Program-made: the position numbers and the translations under genes
The notes under the pieces: model-generated
The model's database searches: none
What the model saw: only the letters and a program-made list of their open reading frames with translations
Told to the model about the DNA's origin: nothing
Part shown: piece by piece, positions 21,665 to 34,282 of the stretch
Layout of the letters: every line of letters begins with the position of its first letter
Numbering within the stretch: position 1 is the stretch's first letter
Assembly (NCBI RefSeq): GCF_001641265.1
Contig: NW_020167532.1
Coordinates: 124,001 to 188,000 of the forward strand
Reading direction: 5' to 3'
DNA: 64,000 nt
DNA from: Pseudogymnoascus destructans
Taxonomy: Eukaryota > Ascomycota > Leotiomycetes > Thelebolales > Thelebolaceae

Positions 21665-24600
21665 ATGGACGCAGAAGATAACCCCGAGCTGCGCGCCAAA
21701 CTTGAGGAGCTTGAACTCGAGCTAGAGGTATGTCTCACAAGATGCTCAATCCATAGCCACGAGCGGCCTTATTGAATGCGGGGATGTATAATGTTTTCCC
21801 ACTCAGCTTTTGTTCATTCAAACCATTGGCACATTACATTCGATTGGGTAAATGCTAATAGTTACCAATAGGAAGCAGATATTACACAAAAAGGGTATGG
21901 TCCTATTCAACGAAGCTTGCGACACACGAAGCAATGCTAGTTTAGAGCCATCGCGTGGCGCATTTGCTGACATTTTCCGTCTCTTAGATACCAGAAGCGC
22001 CGAACGCAATTACTGGCTCAATACCTAGGGCCTTCATCTTTGGCGGAACCGAGGGGTCTACGAATCCATGCGCCAGACGATTCACCCCGCCGCACAAATG
22101 ACGGCTCTCGCAATGCTTCGCTCGCGGCGCCCAATGGCGGCGACTCGGAGGGATACCAGCGATATTCAACCGCATACAGCGATTCACCCGATATACCTGC
22201 TCAATCGCCTGCCAGAATTTCCTCTGGCCGCTTTGAGCCAATGCCGAACACCTACCAACCCTATAGTGAAGAGATAAAGTCTGAGCTCTCACCAAACCCG
22301 GAAACCCGGGGGATGACACCCATTGATTCGCCAAATATCCTCAGACCACCCTTGCAGGCACAAGAGTCCCTATATCTGGATGTTGGTGGAAAACCATTTT
22401 TACCTGGGCCCTCCAAGGGGTCAGCTATGTCGATGGCGTCTGGTGCGAACTATACCTATAATGCAGAACATCAAGAAGGGCACCCGGAGCACCAACCTCA
22501 ACAATATATTCAGAGCCAGGCAGGGGCACTGATATACGACCAACCCCACAGGGGGACAGTGTATGATGAAAGTCAGGGTGGAACTATGCTGGATGCTCAG
22601 CAAGTCTACTTCTCTGACTTTGCAGGCCAGCAAGCTTATGACAATCAGCCGCAACAACATGCTTATGCCGTTGGGATGCATAGATACTCAGTTAGCGAAA
22701 CGTTCTCTCCCACCGCTGGTGTGGCCCCGCCAATGCTTACAGCCAATGATCTCCCGCCTCCAGCGGCTCTTGACTACCAAATGCCATTGGAGCCGCGAGA
22801 TGTACCCTTCGCGGTATACGATCCTCATGATGGAATTACCCCTATGTCGAAATTCGATAACATAGCAGCTGTGTTACGCCATCGCAGCCGGACCACAGGG
22901 AGAGCACCAGCATACTGGGTACTGGACAGCAAAGGAAAAGAGATATCGTCTATAACCTGGGATAAGTTGAGCAGCAGAGCGGAGAAAGTAGCACAAGTCA
23001 TCCGAGACAAGAGCTCACTCTATCGTGGAGATCGCGTAGCTTTAATATACCGCGACACCGAGATCATAGAGTTTGCCATCGCCCTACTTGGCTGTTTTAT
23101 TGCCGGAGTCGTCGCAGTTCCAATCAATGACCTCGAAGATTATGTGAAGCTAAACACAATTCTTACGTCGACCCAGGCACATTTGGCACTTACCACCGAT
23201 AACAACCTGAAGGCGTTTCAAAGAGATATAACAGCACAGAAGTTGACCTGGCCTCGCGGTGTTGAATGGTGGAAGACAAACGAATTCGGCAGCTTTCATG
23301 CCAAAAAGAAGGACGAAACTCCACCATTGGCTGTACCCGACCTGGCATACATAGAGTTCTCGCGGGCACCGACTGGGGACTTGCGCGGAGTGGTTATGAG
23401 CCATCGAACAATAATGCATCAAATGGCATGTTTAAGTGCGATACTGGATACTGTCCCGTCAAACACAGGTGGTGACACATTCAACTCGTCGCTACGGGAT
23501 AAAAGCGGACGACCAATGTCGGGATCGAAGTCAACCAAGGGTGACATATTATTATCATATTTGGATCCTCGACATGGTATTGGGATGATAATGGGTGTAC
23601 TTTTGACCGTATACGGGGGTCACACCAATGTTTGGATAGAGCGTGCTGCGGTCGAGACGCCTGGGCTATATGCTCACATAATTACCAAGTACAAAGCTAC
23701 CCTAATGCTAGCCGATTATCCAGGGCTGAAGCGTGCGGCATACAATTACCAGCAAGATCCGATGACAACTCGAAATTTTAAGAAAGGCATGGAACCGAAT
23801 TTCCAACACGTCAGGCTATGTCTGATTGATACCCTAACTGTGGACTGCGAATTCCATGAAGTTCTGGCCGATAGATGGCTGAAACCGATGCGAAATCCTC
23901 GAGCACGAGAACTTGTAGCTCCAATGCTTTGCTTACCTGAACACGGAGGCATGGTGATAAGCATGAGAGATTGGCTTGGAGGAGAAGAGAGGATGGGTTG
24001 CCCTTTGAGCCTGGAGGTAGGCTCGGAAACATCATCGATTGATGAGAGACAGAAAGACAAGGCCGGGGAAAAGGAGAAAGAGAGAATCTCTGGCCAGAAC
24101 GGTTTTGGTAGTCTCATCGGGGGAGGCGGGACAACAACACCCACGGAAAGGAAAGAAAGAACCGAACTTGGAGAGGCACTCTTAGATCGTGAGGCTTTGA
24201 AGACGAATGAAGTCGTTGTGATCGCGATTGGTGACGAAGCTAAGAAGAGAGGAAACGAGGCTGGCACAGTCCGCGTCGGTGCCTTTGGTTACCCAATACC
24301 GGACGCAACTTTGGCGGTAGTGGACCCCGAGACAGGATTATTAGCATCCACCCACACTATTGGAGAGATCTGGGTTGACTCGCCATCTCTTTCAGGGGGT
24401 TTCTGGGCACTTCCAAAGCATACCGAGCAAATATTCCATGCTCGGCCGTATAAATTCGCCCACGGTGATCCAACACCAATGGTAATTGAGCCAGAATTCC
24501 TCCGTACCGGCTTATTGGGCACGGTAATCGAAGGAAAGGTATTTGTCCTAGGATTGTACGAAGATCGCCTTCGACAAAAGGTTGAATGGGTTGAGCATGG

Positions 24601-27576
24601 CCATGAGATCGCTGAGTTCCGTTACTTCTTCGTCCAGCATATTATCGTCAGCATTATGAAGAATGTGCCAAAGATCTTCGATTGTTCAGCATTCGACGTA
24701 TTTGTTAACGACGAACATCTTCCAATTGTGTTACTGGAGTCACAGTCCGCCTCAACAGCACCGACCACTTCAGGGGGGCCACCGCGTCAGCTCGATACTG
24801 CATTGCTCGACTCGTTGTCTGAAAGATGCATGGAGGTTCTCATGCAAGAACACCATCTCCGCGTATACTGCGTCATGATAACTGCCGCAAACACATTACC
24901 CAAGGTTTTCAAGAACGGCCGGCGGGAGATTGGAAACATGCTTTGCCGGAAAGAGTTTGACCTTGGAAATCTGCCCTGTGTGCACGTTAAATTTGGCGTT
25001 GAGAGGGCTGTCCTTAATCTTCCAGTTGGCGTTGACCCGATGGGAGGCATATGGTCGCCTTTGGCGTCACAGACCCGAGAAGATATCCTCTTACCAGGAG
25101 AGAAGCAATACTCTGGTTTCGACCCTCGCGAAGTAGTTATCGATGACAGGACCTCGACCCCGTTGAACAATTTCACCAGTATTGTTGATTTGTCACAATG
25201 GCGCGTTGCTCGACAGGCCGAAGAGCTTTCCTACTGCACCATTGATAGCAGGGGCAAGGAAGCTAAAGGGATCACTTGGAAAAAGTTCGACACCAAGGTT
25301 GCTGCTGTGGCCATGTACCTCAAGAACAAGGTGAAGGTCAGAGCAGGTAATTGCTTGATGCTCATGTATACGCACTCCGAAGACTTCGTATATGCAGTTC
25401 ATGCTTGCTTCTGCCTAGGAGTAACGGCCATACCGATGGCACCACTTGATCAGAACCGTCTCAGTGAAGATGCGCCAGCAATACTCCATATAATTGCCGA
25501 ATACAAGGTTAAGGCGATTATAGCTAATCAGGAGGTGGACCACCTTCTAAAACTGAAAGTCGTCTCTCAGCACCTGAAGCAGTCTGCTCAGGTACTAAAG
25601 ATTAGCATGCCGCCTATTTACAATACGACGAAGCCCTCCAAGCAAAACAGTGGCTGCAGAGATCTTGGTCTAACAATGCAACCTGCGTGGGTTCAGCCAG
25701 GATTCCCTGCTCTTGTGTGGATATACTGGACGCCCGACCAACGTCGCCTGGCTGTTCAACTTGGCCATGACACGATTATGGGTGTTTGCAAAGTGCAGAA
25801 GGAAACTTGCCAGATGACTAGCTCGCGTCCTGTTATGGGATGTGTGCGTAGTACGAGTGGCCTTGGCTTTATCCATAGTGTCCTGATGGGTATTTTTGTT
25901 GGCGCCCCGACTTACCTTCTGTCTCCAGTGGAATTTGCGCAGAACCCTGGATCCTTATTCCAGACTTTATCTCGGTATAAGATCAAGGACACATATGCGA
26001 CTCCTCAAATGTTGGACCACGCCATGGCCATGATGCCTGGTAAAGGATTCGCCCTGCACGAACTGAAGAATATGATGATTTCTTCCGAAGGGAGACCACG
26101 CGTTGATGTGTTCCAGAAAGTGCGTCTACACTTCGCCGCCACAGGGTTGGATAGGACAGCCATCAACACGATTTATTCGCATATTTTGAATCCGATGATA
26201 GCATCGCGGTCATATATGTGCATCGAGCCCATTGAGCTTTGGCTTGACACAAGAGCATTGCGGAGAGGTTTGATCTACCCAGTTGACCCCGACTCGGACC
26301 CGAAAGCGTTACTGGTGGAAGATTCGGGCATGGTCCCGGTATCAACGCAAATTGCGATTGTCAACCCGGAGAACCGCCACTTGTGCCACGATGGCGAGTT
26401 CGGTGAGATCTGGGTCGTGTCCGAGGCTTGCGTGAAGTCCTTCTATATGTCAAAGGATCTGTTTGACTCGGAACGCTTTGACGGAAGAACTGTCGACGGA
26501 GATCCAACCGTCCAGTACGTACGGACTGGAGATCTTGGATTCTTATACAATGTTAGCAGGCCAATCGGGCCCAATGGCGCTCAGGTAGACATGCAGGTGC
26601 TTTTTGTACTTGGTAGTATTGGAGAGACGTTCGAGATTAATGGCTTGAGCCATTTCCCCATGGATATCGAGTATTCGATCGAGAAGTGTCATCGAAGCAT
26701 TGTCTCGGGTGGCAGGTAAGTCTACCTCTTTAAACTTAACTATGCACATTTGCTAACTCTCGAAACAGTGCCGTCTTCCAGGCTGGTGGACTAATTGTTG
26801 TCCTAGTTGAAGTTGCACGAAAAGCCTACCTAGCATCCATTGTGCCCGTCATTGTCAACGCGATCCTGAATGAGCATCAGATTATTGTTGACATTGTTGC
26901 CTTTGTCAATAAGGGAGACTTCCCTCGCTCACGACTTGGAGAGAAACAGCGTGGCAAGATTCTCGCATCGTGGGTTACTAGAAAAATGCGCACAATGGCC
27001 CAGTTTGGCATTCGAGACGCCGATGCTGGTCTAGATGTCAACGAAGGCGCCGAGCCGCGTGCAGAAGGAGCCAGCGTGTGGAACAGTAGTATCATTGCCA
27101 GCAGCCTTCGTAATGAAGCAGATGCCCAACGTCAGAGCTACACCACATACTCACCGCCGCCGGGAGTTGTGGAAATGCCAGTCAGTGAGTACAGGGACAT
27201 ACATATTTCGTCTGCTGGCCCGAGCGAAACTACACCAACAGAGGCACGGCCAGACGCTAGTATGAGTGGCAACCCCGAGGCTACTCTGTCAACAGCGGAA
27301 TATGGCGAGCCCAGGTTTGGTGGCCCAGAACGGCATCCATCGCCAATGCCTCCACAGCCAGGTCCAAAGCCACCATCTTACCCGCCGCCACCGCTGCCTG
27401 CTTTGGGAGAGCGGAAAAGGGACACCTGGACACTGCCCAGTCAGCGCCCAGTCTCCCACGCTGGGTCGGGCAGTGAAGGAATATTAAAAGTTGCCAATCC
27501 CACCACAGAGGATGATTGGGGACAGGAAGCGATGATGCATATGAATCTTGCTGGGCAACATAGAGATTTGGAGTAA
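21665..27576 (+). CDS. CPS1: CPS1/DIP2-type protein: DMAP1-binding domain and two adenylate-forming domains
   Basis: Four exons, 21665-21727, 21872-21894 (23 bp), 21988-26715 and 26769-27576, all in phase; 1873 aa. Residues 1-45 (starting MDAEDNPELRAKLEELELEL) form the DMAP1-binding helix-rich domain seen in DIP2 proteins. A disordered linker follows. Two tandem AMP-binding/acyl-CoA synthetase-like domains occupy roughly 290-1000 and 1040-1700, with a Pro-rich tail. The usual phosphate-loop motif is diverged in both: SRAPTGDLRGVVMSH in the first, YWTPDQRRLAVQLGHDT in the second. Fungal CPS1 proteins are linked to virulence and stress fitness, and animal DIP2 to lipid metabolism. The two 5' exons are found only by phase and DMAP1-domain continuity. 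Confidence 0.92.
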
Positions 27577-27905
27577 AGTTACTGCTTACGACTAGCGTTA
27601 GACGACACCGAGGGAACCTGGAATAGCATATGAGGAGTTTTTTGGTACTCTTTTGTGTATATAGCCAGTTATGAGCGATTCTATACCAGCTCAGGTGGGG
27701 GGATGAGCTTAACTCATGAGGCAACGAAGCGCAATAAATATTACGCTGTACCTCTAAGTGAGGGAGCGTATAGTTCTCGAAAATAAGAAATCATTGATTC
27801 GTATATATCATTGAAGCTGATTCAACAGCACACATAAGACTCTTGAAGTAGATGGGAGGGCTTTGATTGACGAGAGCGGCAAAGCCGCTTGCCAATAACC
27901 CAAAA
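27577..27905. other. Intergenic between tandem genes
   Basis: 3' flank of CPS1 and promoter of the APP1-like gene. Nothing distinctive was seen. Confidence 0.5.
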
Positions 27906-30900
27906 ATGGCAGGGGTCTTCGGGGCTGTTATGACGTCCACCCCACCTCCAGTTCCTCAAGTCTCGTCGCAATCCCACACTCGTTAAGAACAGATTTCAGC
28001 GTGATCGCGTTCGCATTTTAATCGTCTTTATTGCACCTGTGACCTAATCACGCCTACATTTGATTCACTGTCGCGCAGTTCCCATAGCCATCGCGCATTC
28101 GTCTTGGGCTTGTTGAACCCTGCCCACGAAGATATATTTCCAACGAAGCGAATAACCATTTCGCTCACGAGCAACTACCAGGCTTGGTTTAATAATCGCC
28201 TCTTCAAAGCTGGCGCCCTTTCGCTTTCGGACGTCCAAGTCCCTCACGAACAGTCTGCGTCCACAGCCTCACCACCGAGCATCATTCTTGCGATACCTCT
28301 TTTCAGAAACCTGGCGCAAGGTCCGAGATCACCAAGCCGACTTCCGCTTCAATACCCTTCCCTACTACAAACACCGCACCCAAGCGCGCATCTACAGATT
28401 TCTTGTCGACCGCCAGAGAAAGCGGCTAGCAAGAGTCCCTAAACGTCGAGGTATTCTCGAGTACCTCCGCGGCCGCCGCCAAAGAATAATCACCGGCGCA
28501 AGCAAATATATCGATAAGGATGCAAGCTCTGTAAAAAGAACTGCAATGACCACACCGAGATACCCTCGACGAGGAAGCGGCGAATTTGAATACGGCACAA
28601 CTCATGACCACGGAAGGAATGAGGGGGCAGAAGTGAATGAAGCCCCCGAGAGAGGAGGCAGGAGACGGAAGATTGCAGGATACCTTAAAGCGGCGAATGA
28701 ATTGAGGCAGTCATATCAAACTGCTGCGAATGCAAAATGGGAAGCAAGGAAAGAGGACGACGAAGACAAAGACCCAATGCCTGGGTCGTTTCCTGATGTA
28801 TCGATTGTTAGGCATGGAAACGAAGAGCTGATTCTGTTCCCTTCATACTGCAAGCGGCACGTAAAGCGACAGCCCAACTCGCAACTGGCGTCCGATGATC
28901 TGACGCAAACTCGAAGCGGTGACAGTACAGACATTGGTTCGGAGTGGTGGAAGGGAGAATGGGAAAAATATGAAGACGACAAGGCGATCGTTGATGTGGA
29001 TGTACGAGGCTGGGTTTATACGCCTCATAGAGGCCCGATGAATCGCAAAAATCGCCTGCTATTAGGGCTTGCTCGACAGCTCAGTGGCGTCCCTGCACTG
29101 AAAACGTCGAAGAGCCGCGAGGGCAGCCCTGAGCGCACATCCCTGAAAGCTAGGCACGAGGCTCATGAAGCTCAGAGAGACGAGGAGAGGATCACACGTG
29201 AGGCCGAAGAAATTATGCGGAAAGGAGAAGATGAAGCGGAGGTTGCAGCGAGAGGAGGCTATAGTGAGGGCCATGGACAGGGACTCCGCATTGATAGCAT
29301 GCGTGGCAGCCGTAACCGATCTCAAGGAACTCCCGGGCAACCGCTAGGATCTGGCCAAGTTCCGAAACGGTCATCGTGGAATCAACCATCGGATATGAGC
29401 CCAGAAGAGCTGAAGGCAGCAAATACGAATCTCATGACTAGGATAATGCCATTTTTGACGAATCCGCTTGTATCGACGCCAATAACTGTTTTCTTTTACG
29501 ACAACAAGTCGTCCCAATCGAAAACTGTAATAACGAACGAATCCGGTCACTTTGATTTGAGAGCCGCCTTAGACTTTGTACCAACACATATCCGCGTTCT
29601 CGCTTCAGAAAACCTATCAGCTACAGAAGAGGTGAGGATCACAGAGCCGAAAGGCGTCAGCGTGATCAGCGATGTCGACGATACTGTTAAACACTCATCA
29701 ATTAGCAGCGGAGCACGGACAATCTTCAGAAATGCCTTTATCCGAAACCTGAGCGACCTTACCATTGATGGTGTCAAAGAGTGGTATAATCAGATGTACG
29801 ATATGGGCGTTGGTATACATTACGTATCGAATTCGCCATGGCAGCTTTTTCCTGTATTAGCAACATTTTTTCAAACTGCCGGACTACCGCCTGGAAGCTA
29901 CCATCTGAAGCAATATAGTGGGATGTTGCAAGGGATATTCGAGCCTGTTGCGGAACGAAAGAAAGGCACGCTGGAAAGAATCCTTCGAGATTTCCCGGAG
30001 AGGAAGTTCTTGCTTGTGGGCGATAGCGGGGAGGCGGATTTGGAAGTATACACGGATGTTGTGCTTGCGAACCCTGGTAGGATCATTGGGTATGTCACCA
30101 CAGCTCCAAATGCTTCTAACATTGTGGCTAACGGAGTATAGGGTCTTTATTCGAGACGTAACCACGCCAATTGAGCAGCCATTTTTTGACGAAAGCTACG
30201 GCGCGTCTTATGTTTCTCGAAGATTGCCTGAGAAACCAGAAAATCAGGGGCAATACGGTAGCAATACGCGAACCAAAAAACCTGATGTATCAGACCGGCC
30301 TGACAAGCGACCTCCGTTGCCAGCACGGGCAGCTTCAAGCACAGGACCAATAATGGGCGACCTTATCGATTTTGGTGACGAAGCCGATGAGGCTCACAAA
30401 CCTTCCAGTAATGACACTTCGCGCTTCAATGCAGACCTTGTAGAACTAGAGTCGCCGCAGATCAAGAGGAAATCCGTTGCTGAAAAAGGAGCTAAACCAC
30501 CAGCACCACCGCCACGACCTATCAAGCCTCTCTCGTTAAGAAGCAGGACTTTATCATTCGAGAACGCACCACATGATTCACGTGTTGGAAACAAGCCGGC
30601 AGAACCATCTCACCAAACCCACCAACGCACGTCTAAACCCAACAACCCTCTCCCAGACGAAGAAAAACAGAAAAAGCAGCCGCCATCTGGCGACGACAGT
30701 TATATTTCCGCTGCATCTGCCAAAGCAGCGGAAACATATAATGTTATGCCCAATGTCTCGCCGTATATTCCTTTCGGCAGTGATCTTTCGCTGCCCCAAT
30801 CGGTGAACTCTTCATTCGAAAATTTGTCTACCCGCCAAGCCTTAACTGCAAAAGCTGCTTCTTACGCTACTTCGGCTTCAAACAGAATCAACGCTTACCG

Positions 30901-31222
30901 CTCATCTCGGGCCGATGTATCATCGACTCTTAAGCGCCCCGACAGCTCAGATTCTGATCTTCCTTCTGGCGCCAGCACTCCGCCGATCAACAAGAAGTTG
31001 GAGTTGTGGAATAGAAGGTGGGCAAGAGCAACCGAACTTTTGGGTAAAGAGGGAGTGACTCTGGTAAAATGGCGGAAGGGGGATGATGTTGCAGAGCGGG
31101 CGTCGAAGTTGGTACAGAATGCCATGAGGGAGATGGGTGTGGAAGGGCACAATGGAGCCGACGGAAAGGGAAAGACAGGAAAGGGAGGGGGAGAAGCAAA
31201 GGTGAAAGACTTGAAGAATTAG
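27906..31222 (+). CDS. APP1: APP1-like phosphatidate phosphatase (DUF2183); start exon uncertain
   Basis: The body is 28307-30089 plus 30142-31222, with a 52-bp intron (GTATGT ... CTAAC ... TATAG; split Gly codon). The catalytic DxDxT motif is DVDDT (about 29671), followed by GVGIHYVSNSPWQLFP and VGDSGEADLEVY, hallmarks of the App1 Mg2+-dependent phosphatidate phosphatase that acts with actin patches. The N-terminus is basic and the C-terminus Pro-rich with PPAPPPRP, a likely SH3 ligand. No ATG lies between 27933 and 28307. The frame may begin in a separate exon, 27906-27981, joined in phase by a 325-bp intron with a weak GTTAAG donor (979 aa total). Otherwise translation starts at the ATG at 28546. 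The gene is secure; the start is not. Confidence 0.82.
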
Positions 31223-31342
31223 TGGTGAGGCAATGGGAAAGAATATTGATAGACAATGCAGGGACGGCGGCATGACATATTCGTGAAGGATTATACAAAG
31301 TCCTCTCAAAATATAAATAATCATTCCCACAACAGCTCCAGT

Positions 31343-33757
31343 TTACCTCCGCGGCTTTCCTTTTCCTGGTGGTTTCCCACCTGCCACCTTCCTCTTGCCC
31401 TTCTGTGGCGCTAATGCACCCTTCCCTTCCCTCTCTGCCCTCCCCTTCTTCCACACCTTCCCTTCTGTTCTTGACTCATGGTCATCCAGCTTCTTTCTAT
31501 CCTTCCCGCTCATTTTCCCCTTAATGCTCTTCTTCAAAATGCTCTCTGGCCCATTCAACTCGGCGCGCCCAGATTTCTTCGCAGTCCGCTTATCCGCCTC
31601 GCTCTCGAACCAAGTTCGCTTCGGGCGGGACTTAATCTCATCCTCATGCACCATCACATTCTCACCCTTCCTGAGCTGCATCTCGGCCTGAGCCAGTTGC
31701 TTGTCTTCCTTCTCCTCCTTCAGAACTTCCTCGATTTCCTCGGCCATCCCGTATACCTTAGCAGCGAATGCATCTGCGTCGTTAGACTCGATGACGCGCG
31801 AGGCGATCTTGGCTCCCTGGCTCCGCGCCGTCTTGACGGCGGCTTTGACGACCTTACGGTCGGGCTCGGCGGCAAGAGTACATGCGCGACCACTGCGGCC
31901 AGCACGAGCCGTACGACCGACTCTGTGCAGGTAGATCTCAAGTGACTGGGGGGCTTCGTAGTTGATGACTGTGTCGACTCCCTTGATATCGAGACCTCTG
32001 GAGGCGAGATCAGTAGCAAGGAGATACGAGACTTTACCGTCCCTGAAAGCTTCGACGGATGCAATACGCTTGAGACAATGTTAGCTTTGATAATAAGAGA
32101 AGATTAGACTTGTACAAACCTGTTCTTGCGACAAACTTCCGTGGAGCTCAGCAGCCTTCATACCAGACAGACCGAAGATAACACGAGCTCTGTGAGCTTC
32201 CTTCTTCTGCCTGAAGAAGACAATGACTTTGTTGTGGAACACCTTCTGGCACAGATAAAGCAGATAACCCATACGCTTGTCCTCTCTGCCTGGACGCAGA
32301 CGGACAAACTCCTGCACTAAAGTGGTGACCGTCGACCTTTGCGCGTCAACCATCAGTCTAACAGGTCTGTTCAGACCCACACGAATGAGCTTATCAACAG
32401 ACGATGTCATGGTAGCGGAGAACAGCATGGTCTGCCTCGACTTCGGGATTGTGGTGAGAATCTCATTCAACTCATCGGCGAAACCATCTTCCAACATGCG
32501 ATCAGCCTCATCAAGAACAAGAATCTCGAGAGTATCAACGGTGAAAGATGGCGAGTTGCGCATGTGATCGATGAACCGACCTGGGGTAGCGATAATGATA
32601 TCTGGGCGAAGACGCAGCTCAGCCTCTTGGATCTTTAAACTGAGACCACCGACAGCAAGACAGAATTTGATATCCGTGTAACTGGCGAGCTTCGTGGCAA
32701 CTGCGTGACATTGGATAGCCAATTCACGAGTTGGCATGAGGATGGCGACTCTGCTCGTTGGAACTTTCTTGGGCCTGTACAAGAGACGTTCGAGGACGGG
32801 AACAATAAAGGCCGCGGTCTTTCCGGAGCCTGTCACGGCACCGCCGACGACATCTTTACCAAGTAACGCGACTGGAATGGTCTTGGCTTGAATAGGTGTC
32901 GGCGCCGAAAATCCACATGCTGCCAGGCCACGGTGGATAGGCCTCGACAGTGACATGTTCTGGAAGGACAAAACCTCACCCTTCGTCGCAGTCTTTTCGG
33001 ATTTCTCTTCCGGTGCGAAAAATGCATCTCTGCGGGCGGCCTCCTCTACGTCGTCGTCAGACTCCTCATTTGATGAGGCTCCCTGAATATCGTCTGGGTG
33101 TGGTTGTGCAGAGGCGACAGACTCGTCGTCAGAGTCGGCATCGCCATTCTCTTCACCAGCTTCTCCCATGCTCTCATCTTCTGCCATCTCATCCCCGCTC
33201 TCCTCTTCATCTAAAGCAACGCCCATACCGAACCCATCCTCCGCCATAAATTCATCTTCGTCGTTGTGCATTACAGCATCCTCATCGTTGCTCTCAACAT
33301 CGTCGACCTCCTCCGCTTTGCCGCCCTTCTTAGCCTTCCTCCTGGCAATAATCTCGTCAATATCGACAGCCCTCTTGTCGCCGGCCTTCGATGCTCCACC
33401 AGCGAAGCTCTTCTTAGCACTCTCAAACCCCCACCCTTCGAACTCCTCCATTTCGCCTGCTGCATCCGCCGCCTCCAGCTGGAACTCAAAATCGGAATCC
33501 ATAGCTCCATCATCATCCTCTTTCGCGCCCCAAACCCCGTCATTCCCCTCCTCCTCTTCGTCTCCTTCCATATTCTTCTCCTTCTTTGCCTTCTTTAACT
33601 TGTCCTTGCTACCGGCAGCATTGCCGCGTTTGCGCTTCTTGTTCTTCGATTCGCTGGATGCGGGGACTACTTCAAGTTCGGGATTCGCCTCGTCTTCGTT
33701 ATCGGATAGAGTCAGGACGAACTCGTCCTGAGCTTTTATCTTCTTAGCGCTAACCAT
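31343..33757 (-). CDS. DRS1: DEAD-box RNA helicase Drs1 (60S ribosome biogenesis)
   Basis: Exons 33757-32120 and 32068-31343 (51-bp intron, phase 0); 787 aa, close to yeast Drs1. An acidic/Lys-rich N-terminus is followed by a Q motif (FSAPTPIQAKTIP), Walker A (AVTGSGKTAAF), PTRELAIQ, TPGRFIDH, the DEAD box (VLDEADRML), FSATMT, and in exon 2 the helicase C motifs ATDLASRGLDI and HRVGRTARAG. A very basic C-terminus ends the protein. Drs1 acts in the nucleolus on 27S pre-rRNA maturation. The gene converges on the APP1-like gene with only 120 bp between the stops. Confidence 0.95.
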
Positions 33758-34282
33758 TGTGTGAAGATTGAGGATTTATTGTGCAGGCCTTGCAGATGAA
33801 TTCTGGTTGTCGAGACTTTTTCGGGCAGAAAATGGTAGCTGCGAAAGGCGGTAAAAGATCGGCCAATTAAATGGGATTATATTACAGGGGTCTTCCAACT
33901 CCGAAAATACTCTACTGCCGCAGCACAAGTGCATTGAGGATCAAGATATTATTAAAAATTTAGGTCAAGTCATCAATGGGATTTAAAAGGGCTGTATTAA
34001 CATCTGTTGTACATTAAGACAATTTGAGTATGCGAACCAAGTACTGTAACTTCAATGTGGCCACGCACCATCATAGCCACGGTCATGAGGAGTTCTATCG
34101 AGCGTATTCTTCACCCCCCATCCAAAACCTCCTGAATAAGATATCGCAAGCATCTCAGCGTGTTTGCACACAGAGCTAGGCCGGAGACAAGGTTCCGACC
34201 TAAATAAAACCCATCGATGCTGGTCGCTGGCAAGCGCGGAATAGCTTTGCCCAATTGGAAGATTTCTGAACATAGTCGTCGA
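33758..34282. other. Intergenic: DRS1 promoter and 3' flank of the GNAT gene
   Basis: About 525 bp, AT-rich in the centre (33950-34020). No gene was seen. Confidence 0.6.
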
